A stretch of DNA of 64,000 nucleotides from Panagrolaimus kolymaensis. Taxonomy: Eukaryota; Nematoda; Chromadorea; Rhabditida; Panagrolaimidae. Positions 51,926-62,744 of the stretch are shown in pieces. The position numbers were made by a program, and so were the translations under genes. Position 1 is the stretch's first letter. The number at the start of each line of letters is the position of its first letter. The notes beneath the pieces were generated by a model, which saw only the letters and a program-made list of their open reading frames with translations, had not been told where the DNA came from and made no database searches. The stretch spans positions 1-64,000 of the forward strand of contig JAJQJQ010000040.1 of the NCBI GenBank assembly GCA_028622995.1, in the 5' to 3' direction.

Positions 51926-52240
51926 TTTATCGTCTTTTTTGTGGATTTTGTAAATTTATGATTATTTCACTTTCATATTTTATTATTTTTGGATAAGGGT
52001 GTTGTTGTTTAATATTTCACTTTGAGTATGGTATTTAATTTTCCAAATAATTCCTTGTAAAAGCATTGTAAATTTATTTTATATTAAATTCACTTAATTA
52101 AAACAAAATAAAAATTGTACCATAACTTTGAACTTAAAAATTCATCAATAATATCAAATACTAAAGCTGCCAAACTACACAAAAATTACAAAACAAAACA
52201 AATTTCACCGAGTGATTTTTTGAAGAGAGCTGATCAATAA
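51926..52240. other. Convergent 3' intergenic stretch
   Basis: 315 bp between the OSTF1 stop and the stop of the minus-strand secreted protein. AT-rich, with TTTATT/AATAAA-like words on both strands, as expected for two 3' UTRs. Nothing else is seen. Confidence 0.5.
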
Positions 52241-52999
52241 TCATCGCTTGCATTGATATAAAAAAGCATACCCATTAGCCCAAGGTTCAATGCCGATTCG
52301 ACGAAATCCCGTTTCGCAATGGCAAAAAACTTGAGTGTCCAAAACATTTTGAATTGCTTCACCACTTTCATGAATTTCTCCAATAATTCTTATTACATTT
52401 CTTCGGCCAATGCAACGCATTTTATGGCTTGGTGGTGAACAAAAAGCTAATTTAATTGTTTGATCAATGCCAAGTACATTATCATTGTTTGAAAATGAAC
52501 ATTGTGACTCTGAAAATGTGAAAAATTTAAAACTAATTCCTTGAATGCGAAGGAAGGATTTACCTTCGCCATCTGCATTATCGCCACAACGACATAATCT
52601 TTTTTGAGAGACATTAGCAGCGGCATTATAATCAAAAATTGTTGGAGTGCTTACAAATTCATCATATAATGGAAAAACTGTAACTTCGGGTGTAGTCGAT
52701 GCCATCTCCATTTGAAGCACGAAAACTTCATCACCACTCCCTTCACCGGATCCTTCTACTTCAGAATTAATACTAAAAGCTTGATAACCAGGATCTTCGA
52801 TGGTGCTGTCTTCAATGCTTGGAGTGGTTGTTGGAATAAATATTGGATAAACGGAAACTTCAGCTGAACATGCTTGATAAGCATCGCATTGAGGAAGTGG
52901 TGGTGCTAGTGTGACTTCCACCTCAAATATATCTTCAGCTAATGTTTTAATAATAAAAAATGTTAAAATAATAATAGGAGGTCCTAGTGTTCGTCTCAT
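52241..52999 (-). CDS. Secreted cysteine-rich protein with SG (glycosaminoglycan-type) repeats
   Basis: I do not recognise the family. The start MRRTLGPPIIILTFFIIKTL is a signal peptide; an ATG 17 codons upstream only adds a Gln/Lys-rich lead (YFFQLIQQKKSE) and is less likely. The N-terminal third is acidic and Thr/Ser/Pro-rich and contains EVEGSGEGSGDEV, a textbook acidic-flanked SG repeat for xylose-linked chondroitin or heparan sulphate. The C-terminal part begins LCRCGDN, has eight or more cysteines (SQCSFS, LAFCSPP, MRCIG, VFCHCETG) and ends GYAFLYQCKR, suggesting a compact disulphide-bonded domain. The frame is open throughout, but an in-frame 54-nt segment, 52563-52510, has a GTAAAT donor and a TTTTCAG acceptor and is probably an intron: 234 aa spliced, 252 unspliced. 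No membrane segment or GPI signal is seen. Confidence 0.65.
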   Translation of the reverse strand: MRRTLGPPIIILTFFIIKTLAEDIFEVEVTLAPPLPQCDAYQACSAEVSVYPIFIPTTTPSIEDSTIEDPGYQAFSINSEVEGSGEGSGDEVFVLQMEMASTTPEVTVFPLYDEFVSTPTIFDYNAAANVSQKRLCRCGDNADGEGKSFLRIQGISFKFFTFSESQCSFSNNDNVLGIDQTIKLAFCSPPSHKMRCIGRRNVIRIIGEIHESGEAIQNVLDTQVFCHCETGFRRIGIEPWANGYAFLYQCKR

Positions 53000-54305
53000 C
53001 TCGGATTTTTTTTGTTGAATTAACTGAAAAAAATAAAATAAAAATTCCAAAAAAACTTAATATAAAAAAATATGTACGACTGAAGAAACCGATAATTTTG
53101 GAAAAATTAATTTATAAAAACTATAAAGGGAACAAGGTACTTTAAAAATGTAAAAATGTTGTATGGAATAATAATAAATTTCAAAGCTATGTATGTATTA
53201 AGAAAAAAAGCTTCAAAGAAAAATAATTTATGGACGTAGTAGTAAATGTAAAAATGCAAACAAGTTTGTAAATTACATATCTTACGTACATATTTCAAAC
53301 CTAACATTTCGCTAATTAACTATGTAAAACCTAAATGGACTATTTTATAAAATTAGATAAAAACGAATTTATAAAAAAAACAAGGATTTTTTTCGAAAAT
53401 AAAAATATAACTAAAAAACATATGTTGTTTATTGGATCAACACAATCTTTTAATTAAAGTTTGTTTATTATAATATTGTTATATTGGAAATAAAATCCAT
53501 GAATGAGAAAACGATGAATCAGCAAAAACAATTTTAGGCTGGCTGCTGGCTTTGGAGGCAAAAATCAATTATATCTTCTAACACGCCTGACAATAGCAAG
53601 AAAAAAAACGGGAGAAAATTAATAGTCCGAGACTTTTGCCAGTCATTTCAAAGAGCTTTTAACCTTCGAGAAGAAACAATAGGATAATAAAAAGAAGACA
53701 AAAAATATTTTAGATCAAATTGCAAATGCTTGGATGACTCTAAACTGCAGCGGTGGAATAAAAGAATCAACAGTTGCGCTCTTTTTTAATGGCTGATTTT
53801 ATTGAGTTTTTTATTTTCTCTTTTATTCTTTAAATGCCATTGTTTTTGTCGGGAAAAAAGGAAATTTAAAACTCGGTAAACAGGAATTTTTGAAACTGGG
53901 TGTATAATTTTTAAACGAATTCAAGAGTTTGTTCTTAGAAAAAAAATATTAAAATTTAGCCTAAAAAGAGACTTTTCAAGTGACAAAATTGAGTTCATAA
54001 AATTATTTATTTGAGAGCCATTGTGGTTTGCCATTGTTATGAATAAATGTGCATCTTTTCATTGTCCAAATCCCGTTATTTGATCTCTCATTCACTGAAC
54101 TTTTATTGCGCAATTGAGAACGCCCGCCAAAAAATAATTATAAACAATTCTTTCTTTTTTTTTGCATGAACTATTACAAATTTTTAATTTTGCTCTCAAA
54201 AAATCAATCCACGATCGTTCTTTAAAGGTTTCATTAACTTTTAACAATTTTTTTATAAAAGAATTTCAATGGAATTTTTAATATGATTTTAAAATATGGC
54301 AGTTT
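53000..54305. other. 1.3-kb non-coding gap
   Basis: Between the secreted-protein gene and the dystrophin stop, both minus-strand. The first 550 bases are A-rich on the + strand (probable 5' leader of the secreted-protein gene). The remainder is mixed AT-rich sequence. I see no exon, tRNA or repeat I can support. Confidence 0.4.
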
Positions 54306-57300
54306 TTATGAATCAAAGAGAGCATCAGCATCTTCATTTGCAACAGAAACAACAAAAGTTTCCATAGCATTACCAAGTTCTCCAACCGTTAAAATTAAAT
54401 TATCCACATCCGCCGTTCTTCCTGCTGCAGCATCACTTTCATTTTCTGAAACATACGCTTCCGCGGTATAAACATTCGATAAGGAACCTTTTGGCAGAGC
54501 AGTTGTGGGTGATTCAGGATCTTTTCCTTGCTAAAAAAATGTTTCTTCAGTTTTAACGAATGCAAAATTTATAATAATATATTTTTACTTTCGCTAATTG
54601 CTTTTTCAATCGTTGAAGTTGACGCATCAAAAGTCGATTTTGTTCAATCAAAATTTTTTGCCTTTGTTCCAAGCGAACATCTTGCATATCTCCATGGATG
54701 AAAGGTGTACTAGAAGCTGATTGCTTTGGAAAATTTATAGCTATACTTGGATCATTGTATAGAGGCGTAGAACCCGTTCGCATTGCTGGTGGCAATGGAG
54801 GTCGAGAAAGTGAAAATCCTGCTGGAAGAGTATTATAGGTTTCATGGGTGGTTGTTGGTTCCAAATCGCTTAGAAGAAATCCAGTGCCACTACTTCGCCG
54901 TCGCTTTGAAAGTGAATTTGTTGAAAGTCTACGATTGTCAAAGTTTGAACCTCCCAAAGCATTGAGGGTTAAGCGGCTCCTTGATGCGTTCAACGATTGT
55001 CTGAGAGAGCGATTTTCATGTTTTAATTTTTGAAGCAATGAATCCAATTCATCTTTTTCCATTTGTTCAACATTTAGAACCAATTGCAGCGGGCTTTTTA
55101 CAGGACCTGGAGGTCGTGGTTCTGAATGAGCTTGACTGATAACGGATTTAGATTTTTCTCCTAAATTATTTATTACTTTCTAGATTTATATTAAAAAAAT
55201 TCCAAACATACGCTGCGTTTTGCTTAATCGAAGAGCAAAAAGTTGTATGTGTCGATGAATTAATTCCGATTCAGGATTTACAGGAGCTGTTTGTCGAGTT
55301 TCTATTGGTTGACCTTCATAAACAGTTTCAAGAGGCAAATAACCGCTTTTGTGATTGATAGTTCTAAATTTATTTAATAAAATATTTCCAAAATCTCTTA
55401 AATCATCTTTTGATGTTGTCTGAAATAGGTTTCTTTTATCAATTTTTCCAAAGCAACATAATTCTCTCTCACTTGAACACAATACTCTAATACAGAATGT
55501 GATAGTTTATGATTTTTTGCTGTTCTTTGTGAGAAAAAACAATTTTGGCATATATCATAATTTAAACATTGCATGCATCGATATCTTAATCCAACAAGAG
55601 GATACATTTTACAAACATTACATTTTGCCTAGAAGAAAAAAAATAAAACTCAAATAGATAAAACATGGGAAAAATCAAACTTCATGTTTGATGCTTTCAC
55701 TTGCGGTTATTCGATGTAAAACCGGAAGCCAAATAAAACTTTGGGGTTCCATTTTTAACCATTTAAGAAAATCATCCAAGGATACAGTATTAGGAAAATG
55801 TGAAAGTGAAAAACATGAACGAACTGAAGGTTCAACATTGGATCCACCAAAAGCTGCAGCCTCTCCAAGGAATTTTGGAATTTGAATTATTTCATAAAAT
55901 AAAACGGCGAGTTGTTTGTGATCAACCGAATCATTTGCAGATACAAGTTGAAAAAGATCTTAAAAACTTAATAAGTTTTGGAAATATATAGAAAATTTCA
56001 AAACTTACATTTGTATTTTTCTTCTAAAGGAGCTTTACAAAAAACAACCAATGCAACTTCAAATGAAAGAATTCGGGAAACGGCATCTCGACATCTAAAA
56101 TATTGTATTAAAGCATCTTTTTAAATAAAATTCTATAAAATGGGCAGCGGATTAGAAACTTACGGGTCATAAATATTAAAAATTAAATTCATAGTTAAAT
56201 CAACAGCGAGAATAACCGAATCTCGTGGGAGAAGTTGGGGATGCGAATCGTGAATATCTTCAAAAAGTGGTAACAAAGACATAGTCATTTCATCCGTTTG
56301 AATTGTCTCTGTATATGAACGATTTGAAAATTTTGCCAGCGCTTTTTTGAGTTCAGATAATTCAATTAAATCCACTAAATTAAGAGATACATCAAATTAT
56401 GAGATGAAATAAAAAGCGACTTACAACAAGCAGTTTTTTGAATAGCCCTTAATTTCATTCCTAAACGATACGCGCAAAATTTAACTTGATTAAATTCAGC
56501 TAAATTTTCCATTACTGAAACCATTGCGGGATGATCCCATTGCGTTGTACGATTTATATGACTAAAAATATAATAAATTATTTTATTGAATAGTTTGTAA
56601 GGAAACATACTCAATGTAATATGGTAAAAGATTGATTTGAGAAATGGCTCTTTGCCACGGGGCTTTAACACTTCCAAGCATAAAATGTTCACTTGATGGC
56701 CCAAAATCTTTTAACGCTCTTTCAATGGCTAATTTACGATTAGCTAAATCTCGTTTGAGTTTCCTACTCCTAAAATCTTTAATTTTAAAATCATTTAGGA
56801 CGTTTTTTTAACGAACCGCTGATTAACCGCCTGAATTTGAGCTCTTAGATGTGAGCTCAAAGCAATATTTTCAGCTTGAATTTTTCCCGCACAATCATTA
56901 ACATCTTCAACTCGAATTTGAGCTTCAGAAAATGAGTGAGTTAAAATTAATATTTCGCCATAAGCATCTTTGAGTTGATCGAGTTGTAACTTTTCAACAG
57001 GTCTGCATTTATCTACTTTGGCTTCCAACGAAGAAACATTCAACAAGGCTTCAGCCAAGGCATTACTCAAATCACTAATTTCTCTATGAGCCTCTCGAAC
57101 AACTTGAGAAAGTAGATTTAGTTGCTCAATAAAACATTTCCAATCATTTTCAAGTTTATCACAATCTGATTGCATTTGAACGCCTTGCACAAAATCCGCT
57201 TCTCGCTGTTCTTCTGTGTCTTCTTTATGAGAAAGAATAAAATTTGTTTGTAATGTTGGTCGAAGGTCATGCCGCATTAAATATGCCCTTACTTCGGTAA

Positions 57301-58919
57301 TACATACGTCAACTTCGCTCTCTTTTGATTCAACAGCTTGTTCAAGTTCCTAAAACGGATTTGGTTTACATTATAAAATTTAAGAGAAAACTAACTTTTA
57401 TTAATCCACTTTGCCTTTGAATTAATGCGGGATCACCAACAACAAGCTGTTCAGCTTGAAGCCCTTCCATTTGTTCATTTACCCAATTAATTAATTCTGT
57501 TAGTTGTTGTCGAAGCTTATCGTGTTCATCTTGAGCTGCAGAGATTCTTTCACTTAAAACTTTGTTAATCGCATTTAATTGCTCCCAATCACTTCGAATT
57601 CGATTCAAACGGGACTTCATTTTTTGTTTTTCTTCATGAATGGTTAAAAGTTCTACCGCTTCACCACCCACAGAATTTACAAGTTCAAAAACTTCAACAT
57701 GAGCATCAATTTCAGCTGAAAGATCGTGTTGCTGTTGAACGAATTGCTTCAAAGATGCTGCATTCGCGAGAGTTCCAGTTAATTTATGAAATTGATCCAC
57801 TCGATCATTGACTATTTTAAGCTCTTCTGTTAGCCACTCTTCAAATCGTTCAAGAGCTTGTGAAAAATCTTTTCTTGACGTTTGCCGAGCTTCCAATACA
57901 GCTCTACGAATTCGAATACTGAAAATGAAAATAATATAAGGTTAAAAGGATAGGTTTGAAATATAGGGATAAAGTAATTTTAAGCTTAAAATAAATTGTA
58001 AAAAAGGAACATGAGATGTAAATTTATGCAATGAAAAAAGAACAAATAATTTTAGTCGCTGTACTTAATTCCATCAAATAAAGCTTTAAAACATCTGGGA
58101 TTGATTTCTTCGTTATCTATGACAAGGACTTTAAATAAAAATAAAACTTTACTTGTCATTGAATTTTGTCCATAAAGCATTAATGGTACTTAAAGCATGC
58201 GACATTCGATGACATTCATCTCGACGATATTGCTTTAAAAGATTTGCGCCTTGATCATTCAAGCTCATAATTTTTTGTTTAATTTCATCCATTTCACTAA
58301 AATATCGTTCAACGGTATCCAACTCAATTTGCATTTGAATATCATCAAGTTTTTGAACATTTTCTCCATTATCAAAAGTTGTTTTGGCTTCAGCAAGCCA
58401 TGCTTCAATCGAAGTTTTTTCCGTCAAAAATATAGTCATTTGGGAAATAAGTTTTTCAAGTTCAATTTGTCGTTGAGCGCAAATTTCACCAACTCTTACA
58501 GCTTCATTTTCTGCTTTATCCATTTTTCGTATAAGCTTTTCACTTGAATTTTCATTATGTGAATTGATTTCATATCGAAGTCGTTCGAGTTCAGCTTTAC
58601 GAATTTTAAGCTCATCTACATTATTCTGAAACGGGCTATATTCGGTAATCATTTTAAAAAATATGTACAAAAGCTATATTGGCTGCAACAATAGCAAAAT
58701 GATTTGAAAACAAACCTGCAATCTATCAGCATGATTATAAATTTGGGTTAAATCACAAATATCCAAAGGATTGGTAGCTCCCCTTTCAATTTCTTGAAGC
58801 CATAGAAGTGTTTGGGTAACATCATGCATAATTTGGGCATCAGATCGTCGTTCATCTACAGAAACTTCTTCTGGTTCAAAATGTGCCGAATTTATGGGTT
58901 CAAAATCGTATGAATCCAT
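54306..58919 (-). CDS. dys-1: Short dystrophin (rod fragment, WW, EF-like, ZZ, coiled coil)
   Basis: Dystrophin links the cortex to the dystroglycan/syntrophin/dystrobrevin complex. Thirteen exons join in frame to 1254 aa: 58919-58716, 58625-58153, 57918-57396, 57349-56817, 56769-56611, 56561-56425, 56374-56164, 56094-56009, 55958-55681, 55628-55473, 55419-55212, 55160-54589, 54530-54306. Residues about 70-575 are spectrin-like coiled coil. The WW domain follows at about 605-640 (APWQRAISQINLLPYYIDH then TTQWDHP), then the EF-hand-like region with EAAAFGGSNVEPSVRSCF and EPQSFIWLPVLHRI. The ZZ finger is at about 870-915 (CNVCKMYPLVGLRYRCMQC then YDICQNCFFSQ). A leucine-heptad dystrobrevin-binding coil lies near the C-terminus. 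The first exon starts MDSYDFEPINSAHFEPEE with no acceptor upstream, so it is a true start. No calponin-homology actin-binding domain is found in the remaining 5 kb upstream, which holds other genes. Confidence 0.92.
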
Positions 58920-58977
58920 TTTAGAAAATAAGAATAATTAAACAAAAATTATGAGTAAAATTCCATTGATTTAATTT

Positions 58978-59196
58978 TTAAGAAAAGGAATCACTCAATA
59001 TGTCAATTGTTTCTTCCTTTCTTGCTTTTCGCAAAAGTCTTAAATTTTTAGCTAAAATAAAAAAAGTGAGCAGCAACAAAAGTCCTGCGGCGCCGGACGA
59101 TTGCACTGCAGTGTAATCAATCGCATTTTTTTTCTCATTCAAAACAAATTCTTTTAAAACCCCAGAAAAACGGCAATCAAAAAGCATTGCGTCCAT
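58978..59196 (-). CDS. Small single-pass membrane protein
   Basis: A 72-residue frame from MDAMLFDCRFSG. It has one hydrophobic segment, GAAGLLLLLTFFILA, followed at once by a basic stretch (KNLRLLRKARK) and an acidic tail ending DILSDSFS: a typical small integral membrane protein with a short cytosolic tail. TTTAG and GCTAG acceptors lie 10-20 bases before the ATG, consistent with a trans-splice site. It sits between the DXO gene (about 245 bp upstream) and the dystrophin start (58 bp downstream), all on the minus strand. I do not recognise a named family. An in-frame ATG five codons further up is possible. Confidence 0.5.
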   Translation of the reverse strand: MDAMLFDCRFSGVLKEFVLNEKKNAIDYTAVQSSGAAGLLLLLTFFILAKNLRLLRKARKEETIDILSDSFS

Positions 59197-59440
59197 TTGA
59201 ATGACTAGCAACTAAATGTTTTTTTTTGTTGAGTGTTTCAAGTGACTACTTTTAAATTCAACGCATTTATTTAGTTGCATTAAGCTGTTAAACCCAACAT
59301 GCATATTGTCGCAGCCACTTATCAATATTTTTTAGAAGCCAAAAAAATCATAAATTAAATATATTAAAAAACAATACAACAATAATTAAACATTTAAAAA
59401 AAACAACATACAAAAGCAATACACATACATAAATGCTTCA

Positions 59441-60869
59441 TTATTCATCTTTTTCATTTTCATTCAAAACGCAAGCTCTTTTTTTTCCGTCTTCTTCATC
59501 TTCAAGATTTGTTGGAGAGCTAACACGCTTTTTTAAATTATGAGCCTCAGTTTTTTCTTTTTGAGTAAAACGATTTATGAATTCTTCAGTTAAAATATTG
59601 TAAGTTCCTTCAGGAACTATTTGATAATGGATATTGAGAGAATCCGGTTTCCTTTCAATTACAAGCATTTCTCCTTGCTTAACTTGTTGGCTATAAAACT
59701 TTTTAATTTGATTAAAAAGGTGTTGCGCGATATGTAAGCAAACATTGCTGTTCCATCGTCTGCATTGTTGACGAATTTGTTCGAGATTAACTTTTTTACA
59801 TCGAGTAACTATTCCTTCATAAGTTCGAAATCCGACAATAATGTCATCAATTCCAACAAGCTTGCTTTGAATATACCATTTCATAGCTTTTTTATCAAAA
59901 AATTTACCAACAAACAGGTCTTTAAATTGCGTTTTAACTTCAACGTGTTTTCCATCTATAAAAGATACAATAAGTATGAATTAATCACAGCGAGTTAAAA
60001 GGTATTATCGTACCTTTATCTAATCCATCCATTTCTGCACTATAAAATACTTTTACTTCAGGTTCATTATCTCCATTTGCTGGAAAATTGGATTGGAAAA
60101 AAGCACCCATTTCTTCCCATGTGCTCACTTTTTCGTTAATATTTGGAACCTAAATTATAATATTTACAAAAAAAAAGTATCATAAACAACAAAAAACGCA
60201 CTTCGCCTTCACGTGCAAATATAAAGGTTTCAAATTTGTGGCCCCAATATGTAAACATTTTGCTTTTTTCAGTTTCATTTGCTCGCTCAGCAGTTCGAGC
60301 ATCAGTGTCTAATTCCATCAAAAAGAAAACATCATTAAATTTTGTGATACAATATTTAAAGCCTATTCCGCCTTCTTCATATGGGGAAGCAGCAAATTTG
60401 GTTATCATTCCGCGCCAACAAACAAAATCAGCGTCATGAATGACCTAAAGAAAGAAAGAAAAATTAATCAAATCATAATTTTGTTGCGCTAAAACTAACA
60501 TCTTTTAAGGTTTGACCAATTTGAGCTTTTTTAAGAATATACTGTAATAAAGCAAGAACGCCTTCATCAGATGGCTTAAAAAACATAAGATTTTTTAATA
60601 TACATTTAAGCTTCCATCAAGTTTACCTTCGGGTCATACGTTTCAATACCTTCATTTAAATCAAAAGCAATGTGCTTTGATTCATCGAGATATTTCTCAA
60701 CTAAATATTTATGGGTTTCCTTCCCAATAATAACTTCTCGTTCTCGATTTAATACAAAATCATCAATAAGTTCTGGTTGTAAGCTTATGTTTGTATAATA
60801 TGGTTCGCGAACTCTAACCGAACACAAAGTTCCTTCACGAATAGGTTTGATGGAAGAATCCACCGACAT
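59441..60869 (-). CDS. DXO: DXO/Rai1-family decapping exoribonuclease, copy A
   Basis: Family members remove incomplete or non-canonical (for example NAD) caps and degrade the RNA 5'-3'. Exons 60869-60627, 60574-60500, 60444-60202, 60149-60014 and 59955-59441 give 403 aa, the usual size. Motifs seen: SDEGVLALLQYI, FVCWRGMITKFAASPYEEGG (the Arg of motif I and the PYE motif), the wrap-around YWGHKFETF, then the metal-binding Glu-x-Asp in FYSAEMDGLD and Glu-x-Lys in HVEVKTQ, and KWYIQSKLVGIDDIIVGFR. All expected catalytic acidic and basic residues that I can locate are present. A Lys/Arg-rich, acidic C-terminal tail (GKKRACVLNENEKDE) is extra and could serve nuclear targeting. The next gene upstream is a diverged copy, 162 bp away. 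Confidence 0.9.
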
Positions 60870-61031
60870 CCAAAGAGATAAATAAAGTAAACTGCTATTT
60901 TCATAAGCAAAAAATAAGTTTTAGGCAAGTACTAACTAATAAAAATTTGACACAAGTATAATACAAACAATTTATTTACAGGTAATTAAAACAACAAAAC
61001 AAAACAACGAACAAAAACCAAACAGATTAAT

Positions 61032-62287
61032 TTAAAAAGATTTTAGAATCACGTCATCCATCCAACCATCGGTGCTAACAAGTAAGTAGCCGCTCTTCTT
61101 ACATTCTTGTTTCTTTGGAGGTTCTTGGAAAGCTTCTTTGAATTTATCAGGCAAAATGGTAAGAACGTTATCGCCATGAACTTGATATTGAATATTGGGA
61201 TAATTTGGAAGCAGTTCAACGACAAGAAATTCATTTGCTTGAACATCATTTTCATACCGTTCTAAAATTGATGCCATAACTTTAGTAACAGCTGAGTAGC
61301 TACAGGATGGACTCCATTGATTTCTCGGATGAACAAGTTGTAGAAAGTTATTGATTCCGACACGATTGACCTTTGTAAGAACTTCATTATTTCTCAATCC
61401 AAGAACGATGCTTTCAGATCCAACAAGTTGAGATTGATAAAACCATTTTCGTAATTTATCATCAGAAGACAAGGTTGTTCCAAAATCAGTTTTTTGAAGT
61501 TTAATTTCCACAACATTGCCATCTAAAAGCCTAACATAAAAAATAGAATTAAAAAAAAGAGCTTACATTTATCCAAAGCATCGATTTCAGAGCCATAAAA
61601 GATTTTGATTGATTGAGATCTGCGATTTGAAGAAAAGGTGCATGTAAAAGTCTGTTGCATTTGTTCCCATGTGCTAACTACTTCTTCATCAGGCTGAGAA
61701 TAGTTTGGATCATCAAATGGATGAATAACAAAGTTTTTGAACTTGGATAAATACAGTTGAGCTTCTGTCGAATTTGCACTTTGTCTTTCAGAAAATGGAG
61801 TAGAAAGTTCCTTGATAAAGTAGAGGCCTTGAAATTTTTTGATAGCAAAGCGGAATGAGCTTCTTTCGGAATAAGGAACATTCAAGAGCTTATTCAAAGC
61901 ACCACGACGACAGACAATTGATGCACCTTGAACTATCTGAAAAATATAAATTGTTAATAGAGTATTAAATAATCTTAAACCTACATCAGGAAGGGATTTC
62001 TTAGTTCTTTCCCGTTGATCCTGTAAGTAATCTAATAAGCAACCAAAAGACATGTTTTTAGGTTTTTCGTCCAATTCACTTGGGCCATCGATAAGATTCA
62101 AGTGCAATCCACCCATTGTATCATGATAAGCTTCTTTCAGACCTTTGTGGAAATTAGGTGAATATTCAACAGGATGGTTTTTTCCAATAAAGAAGATATC
62201 CAATGGAACAACATTAATTGATGAAGGAGTTGCATCCAAACGAGAAGGTCGGAGACATAAATCTCCGCTTCTTTGATTAGTTGCCAT
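61032..62287 (-). CDS. DXO/Rai1-family protein, diverged copy B
   Basis: Paralogue of the gene immediately downstream. Exons 62287-61985, 61936-61567 and 61522-61032 give 387 aa. Conserved: ASIVCRRGALNK, the Glu-x-Asp pair in FYGSEIDALDK, Glu-x-Lys in NVVEIKLQ, and KWFYQSQLVGSESIVLGLRN. Differences from copy A: the usual Trp-Arg-Gly is Arg-Arg-Gly, and the PYE motif reads PYSER, so a conserved Glu is lost. The N-terminus starts with a different stretch (CLRPSRLDATPSSINVVPLD). It also has two fewer introns. The metal ligands remain, so it may still be an enzyme with altered substrate or cap preference; a pseudo-enzyme cannot be excluded. Confidence 0.82.
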
Positions 62288-62744
62288 CGACTAAAAAATA
62301 AATTAAAAATTAGAAATTTAATGGCAACAAACAAAAATGAAAGAGTGTCAAAAAAAATAACTAAAAACAATGAAACTAAAACAACATCAAATGCTGCGAA
62401 TTCAAGGTACCGTAAAAAAGATTGCGCTTTAAGACAAAAAGTTTTTTAAACGTAAAAAAAACAAACTCGAGCAGCATTCTCCCATTTATTTTATATTTTA
62501 GTTTTGATTGTACTTAGTGAAAGAAAACTTTGCTGAAATATCTGTTTACTTGTAATAAACTAATAATAGACATTATTTTTGTCAACGGTGACCATTTCGA
62601 TTAAATAAAAAAGCTTACGAGCTCAAAATAAATACCAGTAAAAAAACTGTTAGTGAAAGAAAATTTTTTTACATAGATTTTATGTCATATTTTTTATTAT
62701 AAATTTATTCAACAAAAAAAAGAAGAAAGAAGTAAGGATAATTA
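62288..62744. other. Intergenic between DXO copy B start and SUZ12 stop
   Basis: 457 bp, AT-rich, both neighbours on the minus strand. It should contain the SUZ12 3' UTR and the promoter of the DXO pair. I see no coding or RNA signal. Confidence 0.4.

Noticed and set aside
56795..56816. GT donor at 56812 (CGGTTC/gttaaa) at the end of a dystrophin rod exon.
   Set aside because: It would put the next exon in a frame with an immediate TAG. The overlapping donor gttcgt at 56816 keeps the frame into the WW exon.
61049..61881. Alternative minus-strand frames overlapping DXO copy B.
   Set aside because: Out of frame with the conserved Glu-x-Asp/Glu-x-Lys motifs; the translations are low-complexity Phe/Leu/Ile strings.
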